A program made the translations under genes and the position numbers. This document shows, one piece after another, positions 29,511 through 38,554 of a DNA stretch of 64,000 nt; the first letter of the stretch is position 1, and every line of letters starts with the position of its first letter. Source of the DNA: Eubacterium sp. (GTDB lineage: Bacteria; Bacillota; Clostridia; Oscillospirales; Acutalibacteraceae); contig JARHZA010000001.1 in assembly GCA_029258375.1 (NCBI GenBank), positions 849,564 through 913,563 on the forward strand, in the 5' to 3' direction. The notes below the pieces were generated by a model that saw nothing but the letters and a program-made list of their open reading frames with translations, made no database searches and was not told the DNA's origin.

Positions 29511-32500
29511 ATGAGCTTTACGGAAGCTGATTACGAAAATTCGATAATTGAATTGTTTAGAAGTAAATTAGGTTACGATTATGTATATGGACCAAATATC
29601 GAAAGAGATTTTTATAGTCCATTATATGAGGAGGTACTTTTAGATTCATTATATCGTTTAAACAAAGAATTACCTGAAGAAGCTATTCAAGAAGCTTTAT
29701 ATAAATTGAAAAACTTTGAAAACGGTGAACTTGTCCAGAAGAATGTTGTGTTTATGGACTATTTGCAAAATGGAATTCCTGTAAGGTATTTTAAAAATGG
29801 AGAAGAGAATTCATCTATTGTATATCTTGTAAATTATAAAGAACCTGATAAAAACTCATTTATTATTGCAAATCAATGGACCTTTATTGAAAATAGCAAT
29901 AAACGACCAGATGTCATTTTATTTTTAAATGGTTTACCAGTTGTTATTGTAGAGCTCAAATCTCCTTCACGAGAAGAAACAGATGCTTCGGAAGCTTATC
30001 GACAAATACGTAACTATATGATGGAAATACCATCAATGTTTACATATAATGCCATCTGTGTCATGAGCGACCAGTTGACTTCTAAGGCTGGTACAATAAC
30101 ATCAGGCGAAGACCGTTTTATGGAATGGAAAACTAAAGACGGTAATTATGAAAATACACAATACGCACAATTTGATACTTTTTTTGAGGGGATGTTCCAA
30201 AAAGAAAGGTTAATTGATATTATAAAAAACTTTATTTGTTTTTCTAATGAAGGTATAAAAACATTCAAAATTCTTGCGGGTTATCATCAGTATTTTGCAG
30301 TTCGTAAGGCGATTACAACAACAAAAAATGCAACTTTAACCGATGGTAAAGGTGGTGTTTTTTGGCATACACAAGGTAGTGGTAAATCATTATCTATGGT
30401 TTTTTATGCTCATTTATTACAAGAGAAATTGGACAGCCCTACAATTGTTGTTATCACTGATAGAAATGATCTCGACGATCAACTTTATGCTCAGTTTTCA
30501 AAGTGTAAAGACTTTTTAAGGCAGGAACCTATACATGCTGAAAGTAGAGAACATTTAAAAATATTACTCGATGGTAGAAAAGCTAACGGAATAATATTTA
30601 CAACAATGCAAAAGTTTGAAGAATCTTTTGATTCTCTTTCAGACAGAAGAAACATTATTGTTATGGCTGATGAAGCACACCGAGGTCAATATGGACTTGC
30701 TGAAAAAATCAAAATTACAAAAAATGAAAATGGGGAAGATGTTGCAAAGCGTGTGGTAGGTACTGCTCGTATTATTCGTAATAGCTTGCCTAATGCTACA
30801 TATATTGGTTTTACTGGTACCCCTATATCTTCAGCAGATAGAAACACCCGAGAAGTATTTGGCGAGTATATCGACATATATGACATGACTCAAGCAGTAG
30901 AAGATGGTGCTACTCGTCCTGTATATTACGAAAGTCGAGTTGTTAAACTTAATCTTGATAAAGAAACACTTAAACTTATAGATAATGAATATGATATTAT
31001 GGCTAATAATGCAGATGCTGCGGTTATAGAAAAAAGTAAGCATCAGTTGGGTAAAATGGAGGCTATTCTTGGTAATGACCAAACCATAAATTCTCTTGTT
31101 TGTGATATTCTTGATCACTATGAAAATAACCGACAAAATTTGTTAACTGGAAAGGCTATGATTGTTGCATATTCAAGGCCTATTGCAATGAAAATTTACA
31201 AACGTATTTTAGAATTACGTCCAGCATGGAATGAAAAAGTTGCTGTTGTAATGACTTCTGGTAATAATGATCCAGAAGAATGGCGAGATATTATAGGCAA
31301 TAAACAACACAAAAATGAATTGGCAAAAAAATTTAAAGATAATGATAGTCCTATGAAGATTGCTATTGTCGTTGATATGTGGTTAACAGGTTTCGATGTT
31401 CCTTCACTTGCTACAATGTATGTTTATAAACCTATGTCTGGTCATAATCTTATGCAAGCGATAGCACGTGTAAATCGTGTCTTTCGTGATAAAGAAGGCG
31501 GATTAGTTGTCGATTATATTGGTGTTGCATCTGCATTAAAACAAGCAATGAACGACTATACAACTCGTGATAAGATGAATTATGGTGATACTGATGTTGC
31601 TAAAGTAGCTTATCCTAAATTTCTTGAAAAACTTTCAATTTGTCGTGATATGCTTTTTGGATATGATTATTCAAAATTTATGACGGGAACTGATCTCGAA
31701 AGAGCAAAAACTATTAGTGGTGCTGTTAACTTTATAATAGATAGAAAAAAAGAAGAAAATAAAGAGGTTTTCATCAAAGAAGCACTTATGCTACATCAAG
31801 CACTTTCACTTTGTTCCTCATTAGTTGATGAGGCTATGAGATTTGAAGCTGCATTTTTTGAATCTGTAAGAGTTCTTGTTGTAAGACTTGAAAATAATGG
31901 GGAAGGTAAAAAAATTTCTTTACCAGAAATGAATTCGAGAATTAATGAACTTTTAAAACAAAGCATTAAAAGTGATGGAGTAATTAATCTTTTTTCTGAT
32001 ATAAAAGAGGAGTTTTCAATATTTGATCCAAAGTTTCTTCAAGAAGTTGCAAATATGAAAGAAAAAAATCTTGCAGTTGAACTTTTGAAAAAGTTGATTT
32101 CGGAACAAATATCGGTTTATCGCAGAACAAATGTTGTTAAATCTGAAAAATTTAGTGAAATAATACAGCATTCGTTAAATGCTTATTTGAACGGTATGCT
32201 TACTAATGAAGAAGTTATTGAGAAAATGCTTAAGTTAGCTAAACAAATTGCAGCAGCACAACAAGAAGGAGATAAATTAGGCTTAACTCAAGACGAACTT
32301 GCTTTCTATGATGCACTTACAAAACCACAAGCTATAAAAGACTTTTATGAAAATGAAGAATTAATTGCTATAACAAAAGAACTGACTGATACATTAAGAA
32401 AGAATAAAACTATTGATTGGCAGAAACGAGAGTCAGCAAGAGCAAAAATGCGTATGCTTATCAAAAAGCTCTTGAAAAAACATAAGTATCCACCAGATGG

Positions 32501-32570
32501 CATGGAAGATGCAGTCAAGACTGTTATGACTCAGTGTGAACTTTGGAGTGACAATGTTATGGTAATCTAA
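29511..32570 (+). CDS. hsdR: Type I restriction endonuclease subunit HsdR
   Basis: Nuclease RPDVILFLNGLPVVIVELKSP; helicase WHTQGSGKSLSM, ADEAHRGQYG, GFTGTPIS, MQAIARVNRVF. Confidence 0.97.
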   Translation: MSFTEADYENSIIELFRSKLGYDYVYGPNIERDFYSPLYEEVLLDSLYRLNKELPEEAIQEALYKLKNFENGELVQKNVVFMDYLQNGIPVRYFKNGEENSSIVYLVNYKEPDKNSFIIANQWTFIENSNKRPDVILFLNGLPVVIVELKSPSREETDASEAYRQIRNYMMEIPSMFTYNAICVMSDQLTSKAGTITSGEDRFMEWKTKDGNYENTQYAQFDTFFEGMFQKERLIDIIKNFICFSNEGIKTFKILAGYHQYFAVRKAITTTKNATLTDGKGGVFWHTQGSGKSLSMVFYAHLLQEKLDSPTIVVITDRNDLDDQLYAQFSKCKDFLRQEPIHAESREHLKILLDGRKANGIIFTTMQKFEESFDSLSDRRNIIVMADEAHRGQYGLAEKIKITKNENGEDVAKRVVGTARIIRNSLPNATYIGFTGTPISSADRNTREVFGEYIDIYDMTQAVEDGATRPVYYESRVVKLNLDKETLKLIDNEYDIMANNADAAVIEKSKHQLGKMEAILGNDQTINSLVCDILDHYENNRQNLLTGKAMIVAYSRPIAMKIYKRILELRPAWNEKVAVVMTSGNNDPEEWRDIIGNKQHKNELAKKFKDNDSPMKIAIVVDMWLTGFDVPSLATMYVYKPMSGHNLMQAIARVNRVFRDKEGGLVVDYIGVASALKQAMNDYTTRDKMNYGDTDVAKVAYPKFLEKLSICRDMLFGYDYSKFMTGTDLERAKTISGAVNFIIDRKKEENKEVFIKEALMLHQALSLCSSLVDEAMRFEAAFFESVRVLVVRLENNGEGKKISLPEMNSRINELLKQSIKSDGVINLFSDIKEEFSIFDPKFLQEVANMKEKNLAVELLKKLISEQISVYRRTNVVKSEKFSEIIQHSLNAYLNGMLTNEEVIEKMLKLAKQIAAAQQEGDKLGLTQDELAFYDALTKPQAIKDFYENEELIAITKELTDTLRKNKTIDWQKRESARAKMRMLIKKLLKKHKYPPDGMEDAVKTVMTQCELWSDNVMVI

Positions 32571-32632
32571 CAAATTGTTATAAAGGTCTTACATAAAAAA
32601 GGTGATTTAAATTTTAATTTATAGGAGCGTAT

Positions 32633-32725
32633 ATGCAAAATATCGACGATATTACCAGAGTTTCCATTGGAATTGTATGGACAATTATTGGAACTGTATC
32701 AGGTGTTTATTGCCGCAAAATATAA
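32633..32725 (+). CDS. 30-aa single-TM peptide
   Basis: RBS ataggagcgtat + ATG; MQNIDDITRVSIGIVWTIIGTVSGVYCRKI*. Confidence 0.4.
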   Translation: MQNIDDITRVSIGIVWTIIGTVSGVYCRKI

Positions 32726-33154
32726 ATGATTTAAAAAGAAAAGTTTTAGAAATTAAAAATGTGGATGTTTTTTTGTTACAAGTGAATTTTATGTTCAGAA
32801 TGAGTTTGTAGTTGGAATTTAAAATTACTATATTGAATAAGAAAAAACTTGGTGGTAGAAAAGCAAATATGTAAGTTATATAAAGATTCTTCTTTAATGA
32901 AAACATATTTTTGTGAAGATGAAAATAAACTAACAAAAAGTGAATGTATTAATAAATATGAAGAAAATTTATATATCGATGTTCAACCTAAATCAAGTAA
33001 AAAATTAAAGCGCTTTACCTGTTGTGGAAAATTTAAGTTCGTGTGATAAAGTTGTTTTTTTGTATTTTATAAAAAAATAAAACTATTTAGTTTAAAAAGA
33101 GTTGTTGTAAAGTTAGTTATAAATTTTAAAATCACTAATGTAGGAGAATAAATA

Positions 33155-35461
33155 ATGTTTGAGATGGATTTTACTTGGGTTCCATTTTTTGAAGAGTTAG
33201 CAGATAAACTTTTAACTTATAAGAACGATAGACAAACTTTAATAATTAAAGTACGTGAAGCTCATAAGATTGTAGGTAAAGAATTACCAAAAATAGAAAG
33301 CAATAATGAGAATATACTAAATATCGATCCTTTTACTGTTTTTGCATTGTTTAATCGTGGCAAACAAAGTGATACTTCTCGAAAAACATTATGTACTGGT
33401 TACAAAAAGGTTTTTGAAATTGTGTCAGAATTACCAAATGATTTTAATGGTATTCCTATGTATGCATACAATAGTTATTGTTTTTATCGATTTGTTGATG
33501 GTTCTAAAAGAAATGATAATTCCTTTGATATATTGTGGGACTTATTTGAAAAAGCAATAAATTATTCAAAAGATGTTAGTAATTATAATAGTTTTGTTTG
33601 TGCTTTTGATAAGGCTATAAGTTTAGATTATGTTGGCCTTTCTAAATTAACGATGGGATTATTTCAAATAAGGCCAAATAAATTTCTTAATTTAGATAAA
33701 AGAAATGTTAATTTAATACAAAAAAATTTAAATGGTTTTGAAAATATAGATAAAATTTTAGATTGTGAGAATTACATTAAATTATGTAACTACATAAAGC
33801 AACATTTATCAGATGTATTTAATTGCTCAAATCTTCCTGAATTTTCATTTAAAGCATTTACGGAGGATAATTTAAATGAGAAAAGTCAAGTAAAAAATAA
33901 GGATAATAAAAATATGAGTACACCAACAACAGAAAGAGATTTTTCTAAAAATACAATTTTATATGGTCCTCCTGGAACAGGTAAAACATATAATACAGTT
34001 AACTATGCAGTTGCTATTATTGAAGGTAAGCCATTAGAAAAAGTTCAAAATGAAGAATACGAAAATGTTTTTCAAAGATATAAAGAATATAAACAAAAAG
34101 GCTTTATTGAGTTTACAAGTTTCCATCAATCTTACGGGTATGAAGAATTTATAGAAGGAATAAAGCCTGTAATTGATTTTGCTGATGATCAACAAAAGGA
34201 TGTGCAATATGAAATTAGTTCTGGCTTATTTAAATCGTTTTGTGATAAGGCATTACAACCTGTATTCAAGAATCAAAAACAAGAGTTAGGTGTTAATGAT
34301 TCACCTACTATTTGGAAGGTGTCTCTTGAAAGTACATATGAAAATAAGACTCGTACGGAATGTTTGAAAAACAACCATATAAGAATAGGATATGACAGTT
34401 ATGGAGAAACCATAACTAATGATATGAATTTTGATTGTGGAGGAAAATATATTCTTAATGCTTTTATTTCTAATATGAGAATCGGCGATATTGTTATGTC
34501 TTGTTATAATAACACGACTATCGACGCAATTGGTGTTGTTACAGGTGATTATGAGTGGCATAGTGAATATGAAAAATATAAAAGATTACGAAAGGTTAAT
34601 TGGTTAGTCAAAAATATTCGTGAAGATATTCTTGATATAAATAATGGCGTTACTTTTACACTTTCAACTGTTTATAGACTTAAAATATCTTTGAAAGATG
34701 TTATGGATATAATTAAGAAATATTCAAATTTTAAGAATTTTGTTGAAGAAAAGAAGAAAAATTATGTATTCATAATTGACGAAATTAATAGAGGTAATAT
34801 ATCTAAAATATTTGGTGAACTAATAACTTTGATAGAAGAAACAAAACGTATTGGAAAATCTGAAGAATTAAAGGTTAGACTCCCATATTCTAAAGAAGTT
34901 TTTGGTGTACCAAACAATGTTTACATACTTGGTACTATGAATACTTCTGACCGTTCAATTGCAGCAATAGACACTGCTTTAAGACGTAGATTTAGCTTTA
35001 AGGAAATGTTGCCTAATGCTAATTTACTTAAAGGTGTTAAAGTTGGCGATGTTGATATTGAGCAAATGCTCGAAGTAATGAATAAAAAAATTACTGCACT
35101 ATATGATAGAGAACATACTATTGGTCATTCTTATTTGTTGCCATTGAAGAAAGACAACTCACTTGATAATTTAGCGAATATATTTGAAAATAAGATTATT
35201 CCGTTACTTCAAGAATATTTCTTTGAAGATTATGAGAAAATTCAACTCGTTTTAGGCGATAATTATAAAGACGATACTAATAAATTTATCGTAAAGCATA
35301 CAGATAATTTTAATGCACTTTTTGGTAGCGGAGATAGTGATAACTATGCTGATGATTTTATTACTTATGAAATCAACAAAGAAGCATTTCATAACATAGA
35401 GTCATATAAGGCTATTTGTAGAACTGGAGAAAAGAATGAAAAAGTCATATCAAATAACTGA
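33155..35461 (+). CDS. mcrB: McrB-type AAA+ restriction GTPase with EVE-like insertion
   Basis: YGPPGTGKTYNTVNYA; FTSFHQSYGYEEFIEGIKP; FIIDEINRGNISKIFGELITLIE; GTMNTSDRSIAAIDTALRRRFSF; insert WKVSLESTYENKT...NNHIRIGYDSYGE...IGDIVMSCYNNTTIDAIGVVTGDYEW. Confidence 0.93.
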   Translation: MFEMDFTWVPFFEELADKLLTYKNDRQTLIIKVREAHKIVGKELPKIESNNENILNIDPFTVFALFNRGKQSDTSRKTLCTGYKKVFEIVSELPNDFNGIPMYAYNSYCFYRFVDGSKRNDNSFDILWDLFEKAINYSKDVSNYNSFVCAFDKAISLDYVGLSKLTMGLFQIRPNKFLNLDKRNVNLIQKNLNGFENIDKILDCENYIKLCNYIKQHLSDVFNCSNLPEFSFKAFTEDNLNEKSQVKNKDNKNMSTPTTERDFSKNTILYGPPGTGKTYNTVNYAVAIIEGKPLEKVQNEEYENVFQRYKEYKQKGFIEFTSFHQSYGYEEFIEGIKPVIDFADDQQKDVQYEISSGLFKSFCDKALQPVFKNQKQELGVNDSPTIWKVSLESTYENKTRTECLKNNHIRIGYDSYGETITNDMNFDCGGKYILNAFISNMRIGDIVMSCYNNTTIDAIGVVTGDYEWHSEYEKYKRLRKVNWLVKNIREDILDINNGVTFTLSTVYRLKISLKDVMDIIKKYSNFKNFVEEKKKNYVFIIDEINRGNISKIFGELITLIEETKRIGKSEELKVRLPYSKEVFGVPNNVYILGTMNTSDRSIAAIDTALRRRFSFKEMLPNANLLKGVKVGDVDIEQMLEVMNKKITALYDREHTIGHSYLLPLKKDNSLDNLANIFENKIIPLLQEYFFEDYEKIQLVLGDNYKDDTNKFIVKHTDNFNALFGSGDSDNYADDFITYEINKEAFHNIESYKAICRTGEKNEKVISNN

Positions 35462-36728
35462 ATATGAGTCTTTTGTAAACAAAGAAAATAGCGCTGATGG
35501 TAGTAAGTATCATTATCTGCCTACTCAAGATTTTGAAGCTTTATTAGATTTTGTTAGATTTAATAAAAACAAAAAAGATAATGCGGAAGAACTCTTTTCA
35601 ATAAGTGAAAAGTCAAATGTAACATATATAATTGCAAAAAATTATGTTGGTTTAATTCTTTTGAAAAATGGTACAATGATTGAAATTTTGCCTAAAATAG
35701 GATCAACAAATTTTGAATCAGATGAAGTGAAAGCATTAGTTACAAAAATGCTTAGTACGCTCAAAGAATATCCTTTCAAAAATTTGCAGTCATCAAGTAT
35801 GAAAACTGTAAAAATGAGTATGTTTGATGTGTTTGTTAGAATGTTTATTGATAAAATAAATTCTATTGTTAAAAAGGGCTTAAAATGTGGTTACGAAACA
35901 GTTGAGTCTAACGAAATCTTCTTTAAGGGTAAAATTAAATTTAGTGAAAATATAAAATATAATTACGCTCATAAGGAAAGAAACTATGTTGAGTACGATG
36001 AGTTCAACGACAATAGGAGTGAAAACAAACTCATCAAGTCAACACTTATTTATCTTTACAGAAATACTCTTAATTACAAAAACAAAAGTGACCTAAAAAA
36101 ATTGATTTCTGCTTTTTCAAATGTAGATGAGTCAACGAATTATAAAAAAGATTTTAATAGTGTTAAAGTTGGCAGAAATATGGAGAATTATAAACTTGCA
36201 CTAATATGGTGTAAAGTGTTTTTAATGGGAGAAAGTTTTACTTCATATTCAGGCTCAAAAGTTGCATTTGCATTATTATTTCCTATGGAAAAGCTATTTG
36301 AAAGTTATGTTGCAAACAAACTAAAAAAAGTATTAGATTTAGAAAATTATCATTTTTCAGCACAGGACAAAAGTTTTTCTTTGTTTGACGAACCAAATAA
36401 TTGTTTTAATCTAAGACCAGATATAGTCATCAAGAATAAACAAACTAACGATGTATTCGTTATTGATACTAAATGGAAATCACTAAGCCAAGAAAAAAAT
36501 AAAAATTATGGAATCTCACAAGCTGATATGTACCAAATGTACGCCTATCAAAAGAAATATAATGCAAATTCAGTAACATTATTGTATCCACATACTGAAT
36601 TAGTAAATAAGGATAAGCAGATACAGTATAAGTCGGATGATGGTGTAATAGTAAATGTAAAATTTGTTGATTTGTTTAATGTAGAGACAAGTTTGTTAGA
36701 TATATTGAATGAAGTAATATGTAAATGA
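35436..36728 (+). CDS. mcrC: McrC family protein
   Basis: Follows mcrB with overlap; C-terminal nuclease region LRPDIVIKNKQTNDVFVIDTKWK. Confidence 0.92.
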   Translation: MKKSYQITEYESFVNKENSADGSKYHYLPTQDFEALLDFVRFNKNKKDNAEELFSISEKSNVTYIIAKNYVGLILLKNGTMIEILPKIGSTNFESDEVKALVTKMLSTLKEYPFKNLQSSSMKTVKMSMFDVFVRMFIDKINSIVKKGLKCGYETVESNEIFFKGKIKFSENIKYNYAHKERNYVEYDEFNDNRSENKLIKSTLIYLYRNTLNYKNKSDLKKLISAFSNVDESTNYKKDFNSVKVGRNMENYKLALIWCKVFLMGESFTSYSGSKVAFALLFPMEKLFESYVANKLKKVLDLENYHFSAQDKSFSLFDEPNNCFNLRPDIVIKNKQTNDVFVIDTKWKSLSQEKNKNYGISQADMYQMYAYQKKYNANSVTLLYPHTELVNKDKQIQYKSDDGVIVNVKFVDLFNVETSLLDILNEVICK

Positions 36729-36749
36729 TTTTTATAAGGAGTGATTTTA

Positions 36750-36950
36750 ATGAAATTTGGAATGAGGAAACCAAGTTTAAAAAAATCAATAAAAGCAAGA
36801 ACTACAGGAAAAATAAAAAGAAGTGTAAAAAAAGCTGTTGTTCCAGGATATGGTAAGAAAGGAATGGGATGGGTAAAAAATCCTAAAAAAGCAGCATATA
36901 ATAAAGTTTACAATAAAACAAGTTTTAGCATAATGGATTTGCTTAAATAA
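36750..36950 (+). CDS. Small basic protein
   Basis: aaggagtg RBS; MKFGMRKPSLKKSIKARTTGKIKRSVKKAVVPGYGKKGMGWVKNPKKAAYNKVYNKT... Confidence 0.65.
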   Translation: MKFGMRKPSLKKSIKARTTGKIKRSVKKAVVPGYGKKGMGWVKNPKKAAYNKVYNKTSFSIMDLLK

Positions 36951-37372
36951 AAAAGGTTCATAATAAACGATGATGAACCTTTAAATGTAAAATTTAATGA
37001 TTTAATTATATTGTACTAATATTTGAACAAAAAGATATAAAGTATGTTATTTCTTACGTCTATTATAATTAAGCCTTAAAGAAAGTTTATTATAATAGAT
37101 TGTAAAAAATATATTATTGTTAATGCGTTGAGATTTAATTTTATACTTATATTCAAAATATTTATAAAATTGATATAATTGTCTTATAAAATATATTTTT
37201 TATCGTATTAAGTTAGTTAAATATTTCAGTTTATTATATTCAATAAATAGTGCTTACATAATATTAAAAACGCTATTTTGAGTCCCATATTGAGTCCCAA
37301 ACATTTTAGAAAATTGTGAAAACCGTTGATACATCAGGGTTTTTAAGGGATAGGGGACACACATAGTCATAC

Positions 37373-37414
37373 CACCCGCACCAAGAAACGAGTAGCTTTT
37401 AGCTGCTCGTTTTT
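37373..37414 (+). repeat. attR direct repeat
   Basis: Same 42 bp as 14640-14681. Confidence 0.95.
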
Positions 37415-37738
37415 TCATTGGATAATAATTAAGGTTTGTATTATTGATAAAAAATTTCTAGTCAGATTTGAACAATTGTTATTATTGTATTATTTCTAAA
37501 TTACTATGGTGCTTAATTGATTTTATTTTTAAAAATTCTTTATAAAATTAAAATTAATTACTTTAAAATATTGAAAATTATAAGTTGAGAATCATGAAAT
37601 TTAACGATTTATTTTATGTAGTATAACGTTTTATAAGAATTTATTGTAAAAAATTTACGGTATTAAAAATATATTTGAATTTTTATTTGCGTATTCATTT
37701 TTATTGTGTTATAATATCGTCGCTAAATAATTTAATAA

Positions 37739-37842
37739 AGGCAGAATAGGGATATATGCGTTAAGTGCTAGTTGAACGGGGAGTTGTCAGCTAGACGAAA
37801 AGTATAACGCTTGCGATATATGTCCCGCATCCCGCTGCTGCA
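37739..37842 (+). promoter_or_regulatory. Tetrahydrofolate (THF) riboswitch
   Basis: gaatagggatatatGCGTTAAGTGctagttgaacGGGgagttGTcagctagACGAaaagtataacGCttgcgatatatgtcccGCATCCCGCT matches THF-aptamer layout; promoter TTGCGT-17-TATAAT at 37687-37715; upstream of a FolT-like gene. Confidence 0.85.
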
Positions 37843-37904
37843 CATAGAGTGTTAAAATTACCTTCTGTGCGTAGCTCAAGGACTACTGCTAAGGAGGTAT
37901 TTTT

Positions 37905-38492
37905 ATGTCAAAATTTAAGCAACTATTTATTGATTCAGCTCGTGAGTTTAAAAACCCAAAAGTTATGACAATAACCGCAATGTTTATTGCAATAGGTGTT
38001 GTACTGGGATTTGTAACCAACATTCAAATAAACGAGTTTATTAGAGTTGGTTTTTCTTTTCTTCCAAATCATTTTGTATCAATGATTTTTGGACCGGTCG
38101 TAGGTTCAATTATGGGAGGTATAACTGATCTTTTAAAATACTTAGTTAGACCAACAGGACCATTTTTTATTGGATTTACACTTAACGCAATTGTAGAAGG
38201 CTTGATTGTTGGTCTTGTATTGTATAAACGCCCACTTACTTTTAAAAGAGTTTTACTTGCTAATATTTTAATTGCTATTTTTGTTAATATATTAATGACA
38301 ACTTGTTGGCTAAGTATTTTATATTCAAAAGGATTTTTTGTAATTCTTTCAACAAGAATAGTAAAGCATTTAATTACAGTTCCAATTGACTCTATTGTTT
38401 TTTATGCAGTTGCAAAACCACTTGTAAATACAAAGGTTTTAAAACCATTTGTAAATACAAAGGTTTTAAAACCTTATTGTAAATTTAATTGA
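37905..38492 (+). CDS. folT: ECF transporter S component, folate-type (FolT)
   Basis: Six-TM small protein; FVTNIQINEFIRVGFSFLPNHFVSMIFGPVVGSIMGGITDLLKYLV; THF riboswitch upstream. Confidence 0.88.
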   Translation: MSKFKQLFIDSAREFKNPKVMTITAMFIAIGVVLGFVTNIQINEFIRVGFSFLPNHFVSMIFGPVVGSIMGGITDLLKYLVRPTGPFFIGFTLNAIVEGLIVGLVLYKRPLTFKRVLLANILIAIFVNILMTTCWLSILYSKGFFVILSTRIVKHLITVPIDSIVFYAVAKPLVNTKVLKPFVNTKVLKPYCKFN

Positions 38493-38507
38493 TAATATAT
38501 AAAAAAA

Positions 38508-38542
38508 TAAAGCACAGAAAGTAAAATCTTTCTGTGCTTTTT
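38508..38542. terminator. Terminator hairpin shared between convergent genes
   Basis: aaagcacagaaagtaaaatctttctgtgctttttg. Confidence 0.8.
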
Positions 38543-38554
38543 GTTTATGCGTTA

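Larger units (their letters stand above)
14640..37414. mobile_element. Integrated genomic island (about 22.8 kb) at tRNA-Leu 3' end
   Basis: 42-bp identical direct repeats at 14640-14681 and 37373-37414; tyrosine integrase next to attL, excisionase, Rep-like gene, defence cargo. Confidence 0.92.

Noticed and set aside
32849-33046. 65-aa ORF between hsdR and mcrB
   Set aside because: TTG start, no convincing RBS; may be a remnant but not supportable.
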